From contig NZ_JAVAMS010000001.1 of assembly GCF_030730945.1 (NCBI RefSeq), positions 868,001 through 932,000 on the forward strand: DNA of 64,000 nucleotides, in the 5' to 3' direction. The notes under the pieces were generated by a model. It worked only from the letters and a program-made list of their open reading frames with translations. It searched no databases and had not been told where the DNA came from. Positions 29,614 to 38,810 of the stretch are shown here, piece by piece; the stretch's first letter is position 1, and every line of letters begins with the position of its first letter. The DNA is from Aurantiacibacter poecillastricola (GTDB lineage Bacteria; Pseudomonadota; Alphaproteobacteria; Sphingomonadales; Sphingomonadaceae). A program made the translations under genes and the position numbers.

Positions 29614-31298
29614 TGGCTGACGGAATTGTTGGTCTTCTGGACACAAAGATCGCCCAGGCCAAGTCTGCTCAGGCAGCAGACTGGCCGGATGACCAGTACT
29701 TCGAGCTATATGCTGCCCAAAATATCGTTGCTGCCGAGGCGATCACTTCGAGTGAGCTTGAAGACGGGCGGCTTGGTGCAGGTCGTGATGGAGGTATCGA
29801 TGCCCTCTATGTGTTCGTCGATGGGCATCTGGTAAAGGATGACACAGATCCGTCTGATTTCAAACGACGCCCTGAATTTGTCTTGCACCTCATTCAAGCG
29901 AAGCGAGAAACCTCCTTCACTGAGAAGGCTGCTGACAAATTCGTCTCTAGTGCAAAAAACCTATTGAATCTCGGAGCCGAGATCGAAACGGCGAAGAATA
30001 ACAAGCTTTATCAAAAAGTTCTCATTGAGAAGCTGAATAAGTTTCGCGACCTCTATCTTGGACTTGCGGGTAAAAATCCGGACATCGAATTCAAATATTA
30101 CTATGTCACGCGTGGTGAAACCGACGATATCGATGATGCTGTGCGGCTGCGCACTGACGAAATTGCGGAAGAAATTTACAGCTCGTTCCCTGATGCGAAA
30201 TTTTCATTCGAATTCATAGGTGCGAAGGAGCTTTTAGAACTAACCAGACGTCGACCTGCCGAAGAGCTTGAGCTATCGATAACAGAGCACCTCGCTGCTG
30301 ATCCAAAAGGTTTCATCGCATTGGCGCGACTCGATTCCTATAATCGTTTTATGCGAGATAAAGACGGTGGGAGGCTCGGACATCTCTTTGACGACAATGT
30401 TCGAGCATATCAGAACTCAGTCGAGGTAAATAAGAACATTGCGATATCTCTAAGGAATCCTGACGAAGTCGATTTTTGGTATTTAAATAATGGGATCACA
30501 ATCCTCTGTGAGAACGCGGTAGTACCCGGCAAGCGGATAAAAATTACTGATCCTCAAATTATTAACGGATTGCAGACCTCGTTTGAGATCCTAAGATTTT
30601 TCGATGAAGAGCCTGATAGAGATGATGATCGCCACGTTCTTGTGAAGGTCCTTCCATCGGCCTCGCCTGCAGCTAGAGATCGCGTAATCAAAGCGACCAA
30701 CAGTCAGACTAATGTTCCTCCAGCTTCGCTTCGAGCGAGTGACAATATCCATCTTGATATTGAAGATGCGCTTCGCAACGACGGCTTCTTCTATGATAGA
30801 AGAAAGAATTTGTACAGGAATGAGGGAAAACCTCGCGACAAAATTATCGGTATCTCAGAATTGGCTCAGGCCGTGATGGCGACCATGCTTGCTCGACCGA
30901 ATGATGCTCGTGCGCGGCCGTCAAATCTTATTAAATCTGACACTGAGTACAAAAAGCTGTTTAATCGCAAATACAATCTCAAAATGTATTCGACCGTTGC
31001 TGCAGTCCGAAAACTGGTTGAGGAATGGTTCCGGCAAAATACCCCTTGTGACCGCGCGGATAGAAATAATGTACTATTCTACGTGCTTCTTCGAGTCTGC
31101 TCAAAGATTACCAATCGAGTTAAACCAAACTCGAAGGCGCTAGCAGAAATGGATGTTGAGAAGTCGACAGATCGCGTTATCCAAAGTGCTTTCAATGAGG
31201 TTTGGAAAATCTATCAAAAGCATGGCGGAGATGCGCGCGCCGCCAAGGGCAGTGAGATGGTCAAGGAGGTGATCGCTCTCGCTACAAAGAAAAAGTAG
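29613..31298 (+). CDS. AIPR (abortive infection phage resistance) family protein
   Basis: A 561-residue protein. FWYLNNGITILCE at 288-300 and DPQIINGLQTS at 313-323 are the core of the AIPR/PF10592 family. Near the N-terminus GID (60-62) followed by IQAK (94-97) matches the D and QxK positions of restriction-endonuclease-like folds, so nuclease activity is plausible. The family is linked to phage defence. The start overlaps the nrdB stop (TAATG). Base composition is clearly lower in GC than nrdB, which suggests recent acquisition. Confidence 0.85.
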   Translation: MADGIVGLLDTKIAQAKSAQAADWPDDQYFELYAAQNIVAAEAITSSELEDGRLGAGRDGGIDALYVFVDGHLVKDDTDPSDFKRRPEFVLHLIQAKRETSFTEKAADKFVSSAKNLLNLGAEIETAKNNKLYQKVLIEKLNKFRDLYLGLAGKNPDIEFKYYYVTRGETDDIDDAVRLRTDEIAEEIYSSFPDAKFSFEFIGAKELLELTRRRPAEELELSITEHLAADPKGFIALARLDSYNRFMRDKDGGRLGHLFDDNVRAYQNSVEVNKNIAISLRNPDEVDFWYLNNGITILCENAVVPGKRIKITDPQIINGLQTSFEILRFFDEEPDRDDDRHVLVKVLPSASPAARDRVIKATNSQTNVPPASLRASDNIHLDIEDALRNDGFFYDRRKNLYRNEGKPRDKIIGISELAQAVMATMLARPNDARARPSNLIKSDTEYKKLFNRKYNLKMYSTVAAVRKLVEEWFRQNTPCDRADRNNVLFYVLLRVCSKITNRVKPNSKALAEMDVEKSTDRVIQSAFNEVWKIYQKHGGDARAAKGSEMVKEVIALATKKK

Positions 31299-31359
31299 GT
31301 TCTTAAAAGGGCGCGATCTCCCTTCCCTACACCCTCCCACATCCCCCAACCTCCAGCGC

Positions 31360-31791
31360 ATGACCTGCGCAAAGCCCAAAACCCGCCGCCGCATTCCCGC
31401 CTTCCACCCCGTCCCCGTCACGCCGCGGCGCGATGGGTGGACGCCTGAGCGGCAGGCGGCTTTCATCGGCTATCTCGCGCAGACCAGGTGCGTCACCACG
31501 GCGGCGGGGATGGTGGGGAAGGACAAGACCAGCGCCTATCGCCTGCGCAAGCGTGCCGGAGCCGAAGGGTTCGCGGCGGCGTGGGACGTGGCGCTGGGAA
31601 GGGGCAAGCAAAATGTCACCCTGGCCTCGGCGAAGTCCACGGGCTTGTCTGCCGGATATCGCTTCCGCACAGGCCTTGCGCAGGTGGTGATGTATCGCGG
31701 CAAATACCGCGCAACCAACTGGAAAACCGACGATAATGCGCTGCTCCAGCTCGTCGCGCAGCTCTCCCGCGCGGAGCGGATCGATGGGTGA
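31360..31791 (+). CDS. hypothetical helix-turn-helix-like protein
   Basis: A 143-residue basic protein of a group common in sphingomonads. RRDGWTPERQAAFIGYLAQT followed by TTAAGMVGKDKTSAYRLRKR has the pattern of a helix-turn-helix that reads like phage- or transposase-type DNA-binding N-termini. It has normal GC content, so it probably marks the right edge of the accessory segment. Function is unknown. Confidence 0.65.
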   Translation: MTCAKPKTRRRIPAFHPVPVTPRRDGWTPERQAAFIGYLAQTRCVTTAAGMVGKDKTSAYRLRKRAGAEGFAAAWDVALGRGKQNVTLASAKSTGLSAGYRFRTGLAQVVMYRGKYRATNWKTDDNALLQLVAQLSRAERIDG

Positions 31792-32017
31792 AGGGTCGCC
31801 CGGCGCTGCGCCTTACAGATGCCGTTCTGCGTTCCACGCCCGGTGCCTCACCCCAATGCTCTGTCTTGCTTGCCGGTCGACTACGGAATCCCAAAACCCT
31901 TTACTAACATATGTTTAGGGGAACTATTCGCTACGGCAGCCGCTCTCTCACTGGATGGCTGCGATGCTCCTCGCAAGGGGTGAGGGCGCGCAGGCTGGAA
32001 ACAGGAGAAGGAAGCTT
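31792..32017. other. intergenic region with possible weak stress promoter
   Basis: No gene is seen. GGAAC at 31920-31924 is followed 16 bases later by CGCT, one base off the EcfG consensus, upstream of the membrane-anchored gene at 32018. Confidence 0.25.
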
Positions 32018-32524
32018 ATGGCGGAAATTCCCGTAGAGAAGAAATCCTCGATGGCCTGGCTGTGGTGGCTGCTGCTGCTCGCCGGTATCATCGCTCTCAT
32101 CTGGTGGGCGCTGTCGGGCGACGATGGTGAAGAAGACCTCGTCGTGGCCGACCCGGTCGAAGAGGTCGATACGATGGAGACCACCGAAGTGGCGGCGATC
32201 ACAGGCGTTGCAGGGCTTGCCTCACTGGGCGACATGATCGGCCGCGATGTCGAGCTGAGCGGCGTCGCCGTCAACGAAGTGGTGAGCGACGAAGGCTTCA
32301 CCGTCGGCGAAGGCGAGAACGAAACGCTCGTCATGTTCGACGAGGAACGCACGCCCGACACCCCGATGGAAGGCAATGTGGACGTGAACCCCGGTTCCAA
32401 CGTCACCATCAGCGGTACCGTGCGCGAGTACGACGCCAGCTCCATCGCCGACAGCGCGACCGAGGAAGTCGCCAGCAACACGCAGGCCATGATCTTCGCG
32501 ACGAATGTCGACGTGGTCGACTGA
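32018..32524 (+). CDS. membrane-anchored hypothetical protein
   Basis: A 168-residue protein with one span (about residues 14-33, WLWWLLLLAGIIALIWW) followed by an acidic linker and a beta-rich C-terminal domain (ELSGVAV, VTISGTVREYD, ATNVDVVD) that reads like an OB-fold. AGGAGAAGGAAG precedes the ATG at 32018. It is co-transcribed with the PRC-barrel gene 11 bases downstream. Confidence 0.7.
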   Translation: MAEIPVEKKSSMAWLWWLLLLAGIIALIWWALSGDDGEEDLVVADPVEEVDTMETTEVAAITGVAGLASLGDMIGRDVELSGVAVNEVVSDEGFTVGEGENETLVMFDEERTPDTPMEGNVDVNPGSNVTISGTVREYDASSIADSATEEVASNTQAMIFATNVDVVD

Positions 32525-32535
32525 GGAGAGACAAC

Positions 32536-32823
32536 ATGAAACATGACGACAGGTTCAACGAACTGGATTCGCTGTCCAAGTGGCAGCTGGAGAACGAGGA
32601 CCAGGACATCCGCGGCTATCCCGTGCGCTCCTCCACCGGCGAGGAATACGGCCGCATCGAGGACATGCTGGTGGACAAGGATCACAAGCACGTGACCGCC
32701 GTGCGCATGCATGACGGCCGGCTGGTCTCCGCAGACCACCTCGACATCAGGAGCGACCACGTCATCTATGACGACAACCGCGCCGCCTCCTCGACCAACT
32801 ATACGAGGGTGCGTGCCCGCTAA
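32536..32823 (+). CDS. PRC-barrel domain protein
   Basis: A 95-residue protein. IRGYPVRSSTGEEYGRIEDMLVD and the later TAVRMHDGRLVSADHL are characteristic of the PRC-barrel fold found in photosynthetic reaction centre H subunits and RimM. Stand-alone copies are commonly stress-related in alphaproteobacteria. A terminator follows. Confidence 0.82.
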   Translation: MKHDDRFNELDSLSKWQLENEDQDIRGYPVRSSTGEEYGRIEDMLVDKDHKHVTAVRMHDGRLVSADHLDIRSDHVIYDDNRAASSTNYTRVRAR

Positions 32824-32849
32824 GGCGGCGAGCACTGCGCAACACGGAT

Positions 32850-32877
32850 GGGCATCGGAGCAATCCGGTGCCCTTTT
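32850..32877 (+). terminator. rho-independent terminator
   Basis: GGGCATCGGA and TCCGGTGCCC (one wobble) surround GCAA and are followed by TTTT, 27 bases after the PRC-barrel stop. Confidence 0.8.
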
Positions 32878-33089
32878 GTGTGTCGATTTGACTTGAAATG
32901 GGAACCGTTCTCACTACTCTTGAAGCGCGGACCGGGCCCCTCTGGCGAGAGCTTTCGCAGCGCTCGTGATGTCGGACCGCATCGGACAGCCGATGCGTGT
33001 TTGACGGGGCCCATCCCTTCCCTCCCCAGACACCCCGGCAAAGCGCACCGGCCGTCCGATTCCTTGCAACCTCTCATGGGAGACAAAGG

Positions 33090-33263
33090 ATGAAGGCCCG
33101 TATCTACAAGCTGACCGAACTGCACGCCAAGCTGGACGCCGCGCTGCGGCGCGAGATCCGGCGGCGCTCGCCCGACCAGTTCAAGGTCATGGCGCTGAAA
33201 CGTCGCAAGCTGCGCGTGAAGGACCTGCTCGCCCGCCTGGTCGCGGTGCCCGCAAGGGGCTGA
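33090..33263 (+). CDS. YdcH/DUF465-like small protein
   Basis: A 57-residue basic helical protein. Its pattern (LTELHAKLDAALR then MALKRRKLRVKDLLARL) matches the DUF465/YdcH family, short two-helix proteins of unknown role. AAAGG immediately precedes the ATG at 33090. A second family member lies beyond nhaA. Confidence 0.75.
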   Translation: MKARIYKLTELHAKLDAALRREIRRRSPDQFKVMALKRRKLRVKDLLARLVAVPARG

Positions 33264-33402
33264 CAGCCAGGCAGGCCGCGAGGGGCGGCCCGGGCAGGGA
33301 AACCTCTTCGCCCGGTCGCCTCCGGCCAAGCCCCATCCGACCGGAGGCGGCCCCGGCGCCGCCCCTCGCACCCACTACGCATACCGTCCGGGAGACCATC
33401 CC

Positions 33403-34629
33403 ATGATCGCCGCCAACCCCGTCAGACCCGTGATCGATGCCCTCGCGCCGCCCTTGCGCGACTTCCTCCAGAAGGAGAGCGCAGGCGGCATCACCCTGAT
33501 CGCCGCCGCCGCGCTGGCGCTGGTGATCGCCAACTCGCCGCTGGCGGGCGCCTACTTCGCCGCGCTCGACGTGCCGGTGGTGGCGGGCATCGGCACAGGC
33601 GTGATCGAGAAGCCGCTGCTGCTGTGGATCAATGACGGGCTGATGGCGGTGTTCTTCTTCCTCGTCGGACTGGAAGTGAAGCGAGAGGCGCTGGTGGGAC
33701 AGCTCAACAGCTGGAACAAGGCGTCGCTACCGCTGGTGGCGGCGGTGGGCGGCATGGCGATGCCGGCGGCGATCTACCTCGCCTTCAACATGGGCGCGCC
33801 CGAGAACCTTGGCGGCTGGGCTATTCCGGCGGCGACCGATATCGCCTTTGCGCTAGGCATCCTCACCCTGCTCGGCCCGCGCGTGCCGGTGGCGCTGAAG
33901 GCGCTGCTGCTTGCCATCGCGGTGATCGACGATATCGGCGCGATCACCATCATCGCGCTGTTCTACACCGCCGGGACCGATCTCGGCATGCTGGCAGGCG
34001 CCGGCGTCACGCTGCTGCTGCTAGCCGGCTTCGGGCGGGCCCGCGTCGCCTCCAGCATACCCTATGTGCTGCTCGGCCTCGTACTATGGGTCTTCGTGCT
34101 GAAGTCCGGCGTCCATGCCACGCTTGCGGGCGTCGCAGCGGCCATGTGCGTGCCCATCGCGGCGGGCGACGAGAAACCGCTGGAGCGGATGGAGCATGCG
34201 CTGCACCCCTATGTCGCCTTCCTGGTGATCCCGATCTTCGGCTTCGCCAATGCAGGCGTATCGCTGGCGGGCGTGGGGATCGATACGCTCTTCGCGCCGC
34301 TACCGCTGGGCATTGCCGCAGGGCTGCTGCTGGGCAAGCAACTCGGCATCGTGGGCTTTGCATGGGCCGCGGTGAAGATGGGCCTGGCAACCTTGCCAGC
34401 GGGCGTAGGCTGGCGGCAGATCCACGCGCTCTCGCTGCTGGCAGCGATCGGCTTCACCATGAGCCTGTTCATCGGCAACCTTGCCTTTGCCGATCCGGCG
34501 CAGGTGGATGCGGTGAAGATCGGGGTGCTCTCGGGCTCGATCATCGCGGCGGTGGCTGGCTATCTGCTGCTGCGGGCGACTTTGCCCGGGGCGGCAGACG
34601 ATGCGCGGGATGTTCCGGAGGCTACTTGA
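33403..34629 (+). CDS. nhaA: Na+/H+ antiporter NhaA
   Basis: A 408-residue inner-membrane exchanger. The paired aspartates of the ion-binding site are in AVIDDIGAI, and PAATDIAFALGIL and the late GFTMSLFIGNLAF are conserved NhaA blocks. It expels sodium in exchange for protons, fitting a marine or saline lifestyle. GGGAG precedes the ATG. Confidence 0.95.
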   Translation: MIAANPVRPVIDALAPPLRDFLQKESAGGITLIAAAALALVIANSPLAGAYFAALDVPVVAGIGTGVIEKPLLLWINDGLMAVFFFLVGLEVKREALVGQLNSWNKASLPLVAAVGGMAMPAAIYLAFNMGAPENLGGWAIPAATDIAFALGILTLLGPRVPVALKALLLAIAVIDDIGAITIIALFYTAGTDLGMLAGAGVTLLLLAGFGRARVASSIPYVLLGLVLWVFVLKSGVHATLAGVAAAMCVPIAAGDEKPLERMEHALHPYVAFLVIPIFGFANAGVSLAGVGIDTLFAPLPLGIAAGLLLGKQLGIVGFAWAAVKMGLATLPAGVGWRQIHALSLLAAIGFTMSLFIGNLAFADPAQVDAVKIGVLSGSIIAAVAGYLLLRATLPGAADDARDVPEAT

Positions 34630-34694
34630 CCCAGAACAAGGACGATTACGCGCTCGCGCCTATGCTGGGTCGGTCATTACAGGAAGGAACAGCC

Positions 34695-34949
34695 ATGTCG
34701 CAGCACACGCCGAACGAACTCACCGCGATCTTCCGGCGCGACCACGATCTCCTCACCCGCCTGAAGCGCGAGGATGCGCATTACACCCGCCTTGCCGACG
34801 AATATCACGAGGTGAACCGCGAAGTGCACCGCATCGAGGCGGAAACCGAGGCTGCGAGCGACGAGCGGACCGAGGCGCTGAAGCGGCAGCGACTGGCACT
34901 GCTCGACGAGATCACCGCCATCTTGACGGCAGCGCGGGCATCTGCCTGA
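34695..34949 (+). CDS. YdcH family (DUF465) protein
   Basis: An 84-residue acidic helical protein with IFRRDHDLLTRLKREDAHYTRLADEY-like spacing and the LKRQRLALLDEI end that define DUF465. The family is small and coiled-coil-like, and its function is unresolved. AGGAAGGA lies just upstream of the ATG at 34695. It shares family membership with the gene at 33090 on the other side of nhaA. Confidence 0.8.
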   Translation: MSQHTPNELTAIFRRDHDLLTRLKREDAHYTRLADEYHEVNREVHRIEAETEAASDERTEALKRQRLALLDEITAILTAARASA

Positions 34950-35034
34950 GCGCCTCCGCAGTGGTAGCCTTGCAATGGCAGCAGCCCATCCTGCACAATG
35001 CCACCCTCCAGACTCAGCAGAGAAGGTATTTCCT

Positions 35035-35298
35035 ATGCGCATGACCCATCTTGCCCGCACCATCCTTCCCCTTGCCGCGGCGGTTGTCCTGACAGGCTGC
35101 GGCGGCGAACCGGAATATGAAGCCGATGCGGAAGATCTCTCGGGCGGGGAATTCACCACCCGCGATCCGGATGAGCCCGCGGTGGACGTCGACCTGCCCG
35201 AAACCCCGATGACCAACGCTTCGCAGGAGGAGATCGAGGCAGCCCGCGCCGAGGAAGAGGCCGAGGCCGAGGGCGCGGCAATGGATGCCGCGGAATAG
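35035..35298 (+). CDS. small acidic lipoprotein
   Basis: An 87-residue protein. The signal peptide ends in VLTGC, so Cys22 is the lipidation site. The mature part is acidic, low in complexity, and ends in Glu/Ala repeats. AGAAGG precedes the ATG at 35035. Function is unknown. Confidence 0.75.
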   Translation: MRMTHLARTILPLAAAVVLTGCGGEPEYEADAEDLSGGEFTTRDPDEPAVDVDLPETPMTNASQEEIEAARAEEEAEAEGAAMDAAE

Positions 35299-35341
35299 GC
35301 CGGGATAAGAGCGCCCGCAGCAGGCGAGCCAGCAGATCCGG

Positions 35342-35485
35342 TCAGGAGCGTGGTGAGCGGCGGCGATCCTCGCCGCTGCGCTGTTCCGCCTTGCGGCGAT
35401 CGGCAAACGGGATAGGTTCGGAGCGCTGACGACGGTCGCCACGGCGACGATCGCCCGGCACTTCATCCGTAAATTTGGCGGTCAT
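35342..35485 (-). CDS. 47-residue arginine-rich microprotein
   Basis: The frame starts at ATG 35485 with a strong GAGGAGG seven bases upstream. The peptide is dominated by DRR repeats (GDRRRGDRR, ADRRK, GEDRRR), highly charged and probably disordered. It may bind nucleic acid, but this is inference. The gene is short and easily missed. Confidence 0.6.
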   Translation of the reverse strand: MTAKFTDEVPGDRRRGDRRQRSEPIPFADRRKAEQRSGEDRRRSPRS

Positions 35486-35615
35486 GGCCACCTCCTCGCT
35501 GCGACCGGGCGCAGCCCGGACTACTCGTCCCTTTTCGCAAGGTTAGGTTGGAATATCGTTAACCCTGTTGGCCGTTACGGCCGGAACCAAGTCTCCTCCT
35601 TGCGGTTATGTCGGC

Positions 35616-35822
35616 ATGGTTTCCCGCAAACGAGAGACGGCTCCACCGCAGGAAGGTCACCGGACCTTGTGGTACATGGTGCTTGGCCTGTTCGCGGTGA
35701 TCGCTCTCATCTTCCATCTCAATCCGAAAAACGGAGAGCCGGGCGCTGGTGCGGCGATGGCCAGCGAAGCTGCGCCCGCCATAGTGGCGAGCAATGCGCC
35801 TCCTGCGCGGCTCAACAAATAG
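35616..35822 (+). CDS. small single-span membrane protein
   Basis: A 68-residue protein with a basic N-terminus, one hydrophobic span at about residues 21-34 and an Ala/Pro-rich tail. The start at 35616 is chosen because it gives a basic N-terminus before the span; no good ribosome binding site is seen. Family unknown. Confidence 0.5.
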   Translation: MVSRKRETAPPQEGHRTLWYMVLGLFAVIALIFHLNPKNGEPGAGAAMASEAAPAIVASNAPPARLNK

Positions 35823-35864
35823 GCTAACTCGTCCAGTGGGGCTGGCGACCGCGCAGAACGGTTC

Positions 35865-36647
35865 CTAGTCCTCCAGCGGGAAAGGCGCGATGGGCTGCAG
35901 CCTGTCGAAATCCTCCTCCAGCGGAGCATGACCCAGGGGTGGCCAGTCGAACTCGTCGGGTGGCACTTTCGTGTCCGGCAGCCGATCCAGCAAGTCGCGG
36001 ATAAGCGTGAGACGGCCGTGCTTCTGGTCGTTGAAATCGACCACGGTCCACGGGGCGTGCTCGGTATGAGTAGCCTCGAACATCACTTCCCGCGCCGCGG
36101 AATAGTCGGCGTAGCGGCTGCGCGCCTCGATATCGATGGGCGAGAGCTTCCAGCGTTTCAGCGGGTCTTCCAGCCTTTCGGCAAAACGCTCTTCCTGCTG
36201 CTCCTGGCTGGCGGATAGCCAGTATTTGAACAGGCGTATGCCATCGTCCACCAGCAGCCGCTCGAACACCGGAACCTCGCGCAGGAACTTCGCCACCTCG
36301 TCCTCGGTCGCGAAGCCCATCACCTTCTCCACGCCCGCGCGGTTGTACCAGCTGCGGTCGAACAGCACGATCTCGCCAGCGGCCGGAAGGTGCGGCACGT
36401 AGCGCTGGAAGTACCATTGCGTGCGCTCGACATCGCTGGGCTTGGGCAGGGCGACCACGCGCAGCTGGCGCGGATTGATACGGGCGCTGATCGCCTTGAT
36501 CGTGCCGCCCTTGCCTGCGGTGTCGCGGCCTTCGAACAGCACGCAGATGCGCTCTCCCGTCACCTTCGCCCAGCGCGCCATCGCGACCAGCTCGTGCTCC
36601 AGCGGCTCGAGCAGCTTCTCGTATTGCTTGCGTTTCATGGGGGCCAT
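35865..36647 (-). CDS. ppk2: polyphosphate kinase 2 family protein
   Basis: A 260-residue enzyme using polyphosphate to phosphorylate nucleoside di- or monophosphates. The Walker A-like [12 protein letters not shown] and lid/Walker B region [12 protein letters not shown] are diagnostic, followed by [11 protein letters not shown]. Its single-domain length fits class I PPK2. It may help maintain GTP/ATP pools under stress. ATG at 36647 or 36638 are both plausible starts. It is divergent from argB. Confidence 0.92.
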   Translation of the reverse strand: MAPMKRKQYEKLLEPLEHELVAMARWAKVTGERICVLFEGRDTAGKGGTIKAISARINPRQLRVVALPKPSDVERTQWYFQRYVPHLPAAGEIVLFDRSWYNRAGVEKVMGFATEDEVAKFLREVPVFERLLVDDGIRLFKYWLSASQEQQEERFAERLEDPLKRWKLSPIDIEARSRYADYSAAREVMFEATHTEHAPWTVVDFNDQKHGRLTLIRDLLDRLPDTKVPPDEFDWPPLGHAPLEEDFDRLQPIAPFPLED

Positions 36648-36721
36648 GCATCCCACCGCGCGCGCCCGCCCGCAAGCCGCTATTGGCGAAGCGCGGCGCG
36701 CGGGCTAAGCGAGGCGCCGAC

Positions 36722-37612
36722 ATGACGAATGACACAAGAATGCTCGCCAAGGCCGAGACCCTGATTGAGGCGCTGCCCTATTTCCAGCGCTATGCCGGGC
36801 GCAGCTTCGTGGTGAAATATGGCGGGCACGCCATGGGCGATCCCGAAGCCGCGCGCGATTTCGCCGAGGACATCGTGCTGCTGAAGGCCGTGGGCATCAA
36901 CCCGGTGGTGGTGCATGGCGGCGGTCCGCAGATCGGGGCCATGCTGAAGAAGCTGGGGGTGGAAAGCGAATTCGTCGACGGGCTGCGCGTGACCGACAAG
37001 GAAACCGCGGCGATTGCCGAAATGGTCCTGTCGGGCGCGATCAACAAGGAACTGGTCGGCTGGATCACGCAAGCCGGTGGCAAGGCGATCGGCATTTCCG
37101 GCAAGGACGGGCGCATGGTACTGGCGGAGAAGGTGAGCCGCACCGTGAAGGACCCCGACAGCCAGATCGAACGGATCGTGGATCTGGGCTTCGTCGGCGA
37201 ACCGAGCAAGGTCGACACCACCATTCTCGAGACCGCAAGCAAGGCAGGCATGATCCCGGTCATCGCGCCCATCGCGACCGATAGCGAGGGCCATACCTAC
37301 AACATCAATGCTGATACGATGGCGGGCGCCGTCGCCGCGGCGCTGGGGGCAGCGCGGCTGTTCCTGCTTACCGACGTTTCCGGGGTGCTGGACAAGGACG
37401 GCAAACTGCTCACCGACCTGACGCCTGCCGATATCGCCCGGCTGCGGGAGGAAGGCACGATCAGCGGCGGCATGATCCCCAAGTTGCAGACCTGCGTGGA
37501 AGCGGTGGAAGCGGGCTGCGAGGCCGCGGTCGTGCTGGACGGGCGCGTGCCCCATGCCATGCTGCTCGAATTCTTTACCAGTCGCGGCGCAGGCACGCTG
37601 GTGAGCGTATGA
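36722..37612 (+). CDS. argB: acetylglutamate kinase
   Basis: A 296-residue kinase for the second step of arginine synthesis. [10 protein letters not shown] and [11 protein letters not shown] form the phosphate-binding N-terminal region. Late [13 protein letters not shown] and GAGTLV are typical ArgB ends. The ATG at 36722 gives the family start. No other arg gene is adjacent. Confidence 0.95.
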   Translation: MTNDTRMLAKAETLIEALPYFQRYAGRSFVVKYGGHAMGDPEAARDFAEDIVLLKAVGINPVVVHGGGPQIGAMLKKLGVESEFVDGLRVTDKETAAIAEMVLSGAINKELVGWITQAGGKAIGISGKDGRMVLAEKVSRTVKDPDSQIERIVDLGFVGEPSKVDTTILETASKAGMIPVIAPIATDSEGHTYNINADTMAGAVAAALGAARLFLLTDVSGVLDKDGKLLTDLTPADIARLREEGTISGGMIPKLQTCVEAVEAGCEAAVVLDGRVPHAMLLEFFTSRGAGTLVSV

Positions 37613-37649
37613 GGGTCAGCGTGTGAGCGCGCCTGCCCTTGCGGATCGC

Positions 37650-37677
37650 TTGACCTGTATTACCTTGGCGATACAGT
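37650..37677 (+). promoter_or_regulatory. promoter for yggT gene
   Basis: TTGACC (37650-37655) and TACAGT (37672-37677) are 16 bases apart. The CTGTAT and ATACAG inverted half-sites in the spacer may bind a regulator. Confidence 0.45.
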
Positions 37678-37723
37678 CCGTGCGCAAGCTTTCACGGACC
37701 GAAACATTCAGCGGGAGAATGGC

Positions 37724-38002
37724 GTGACCGCCCTCATCCAGATTATTGCCATGATCGCGCAGGCGATCGTGTTCCTCGTCATTATCCAGTTCGTTATCGG
37801 CCTGCTTTTCGCTTTCAACGTGGTGAGCGGACGCAACGAATTTCTCACTCAGGTCTACAACTCGATCAACTCGCTGCTCGATCCGATCCTGTCGCCGATC
37901 CGCAAGGTGCTGCCGCAGACAGGGGCCATCGATTTCTCGCCGCTGGTGCTGATCCTGGGCCTGAACGCGATCGTGTTCATTCTTCAGGACATCGCATATT
38001 GA
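37724..38002 (+). CDS. YggT family membrane protein
   Basis: A 92-residue protein with two spans and the NSLLDPILSPIRKVLP motif that defines YggT. Family members are linked to cell-envelope and division functions and to osmotic tolerance. The GTG at 37724 follows GGGAGAA at good spacing. It heads a short operon. Confidence 0.88.
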   Translation: MTALIQIIAMIAQAIVFLVIIQFVIGLLFAFNVVSGRNEFLTQVYNSINSLLDPILSPIRKVLPQTGAIDFSPLVLILGLNAIVFILQDIAY

Positions 38003-38042
38003 CCCTTTGACATTGCGCGGTGCGGAGAGCAGGGGCGCGGCC

Positions 38043-38807
38043 ATGATTTCACGCGTTACCTTGCTGCTCGCCGCAACGGCTACGCTCGCGGCCTGCACCA
38101 GTGCGCAGGCGACGCGGGAGCGGCAGCAGGCCCGCGCGGCCACCGAATTTCTCGAGCGGCAGGGCAGCATCGCCGACCCCGGGCGCGTGGCGGCGGCGGA
38201 TTTCGCTTTCGCCAAGATGGCGCGGGAAGACGGGCTCTGGACGGCCTTTCGCGAGTATGCCGCCGATGACGCGGTCATGGATGCACCCACCGGGTATGCG
38301 TCCGCTTCCGAGCTGCTGGCAGGTCGCGAGGATCCAGCCGAGCCGATCCAGTGGGCACCTACCGATGTCTGGTCTAGCTGCGATGGAACGCTGGCGGTAA
38401 CGCTGGGCCGGTTCCTGCGCCCCAACGGTCTGGTTGGCGATTACGTCACCGTGTGGGAACTGCAGTCCGACAATTCCTACAAGTGGATCTACGACACCGG
38501 TACGCCCGACGATCCCCAACCTCCTGCGCCTGACGAGGAGGACATCCCCGAAGGCGCCATAGTCGTACCCGGCCTCAGTGCGATCACGGGGCGGGTCGCC
38601 GATTGTCCGGGCGACACGGGTATGCCCGTGCCCGCTGCGCCGGTCGGAGCGGCCGGGTCCGACGCCGGCGAAGCTGTCGCTGCCGACGGAACGCTGCGCG
38701 CGGACTGGTCCCGCAACCCCGGCGGCTCGCGAACCATTACCGTGCGCTGGCTGCGCGAAAGGGCCTGGGAAACGGCCAGCGAACTCATGATCCCGGCGAG
38801 CGACTAG
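38043..38807 (+). CDS. lipoprotein with NTF2/SnoaL-like domain
   Basis: A 254-residue protein. Lipobox LAAC puts the lipidated Cys at residue 18. Residues 50-150 (ADFAFAKMAREDGLWTAFREYAADDAVM ordering, then WAPTDVWSSCDGTLAVTLG) resemble a DUF4440/SnoaL-like ketosteroid-isomerase fold. The C-terminus is acidic, then basic. No enzymatic residues are claimed. Confidence 0.7.
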   Translation: MISRVTLLLAATATLAACTSAQATRERQQARAATEFLERQGSIADPGRVAAADFAFAKMAREDGLWTAFREYAADDAVMDAPTGYASASELLAGREDPAEPIQWAPTDVWSSCDGTLAVTLGRFLRPNGLVGDYVTVWELQSDNSYKWIYDTGTPDDPQPPAPDEEDIPEGAIVVPGLSAITGRVADCPGDTGMPVPAAPVGAAGSDAGEAVAADGTLRADWSRNPGGSRTITVRWLRERAWETASELMIPASD

Positions 38808-38810
38808 GTC

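Noticed and set aside
35583..35607. GGAAC-N17-GTT resembling a stress promoter
   Set aside because: The -10 lacks the C of CGTT, and the start of transcription would fall on the chosen start codon.
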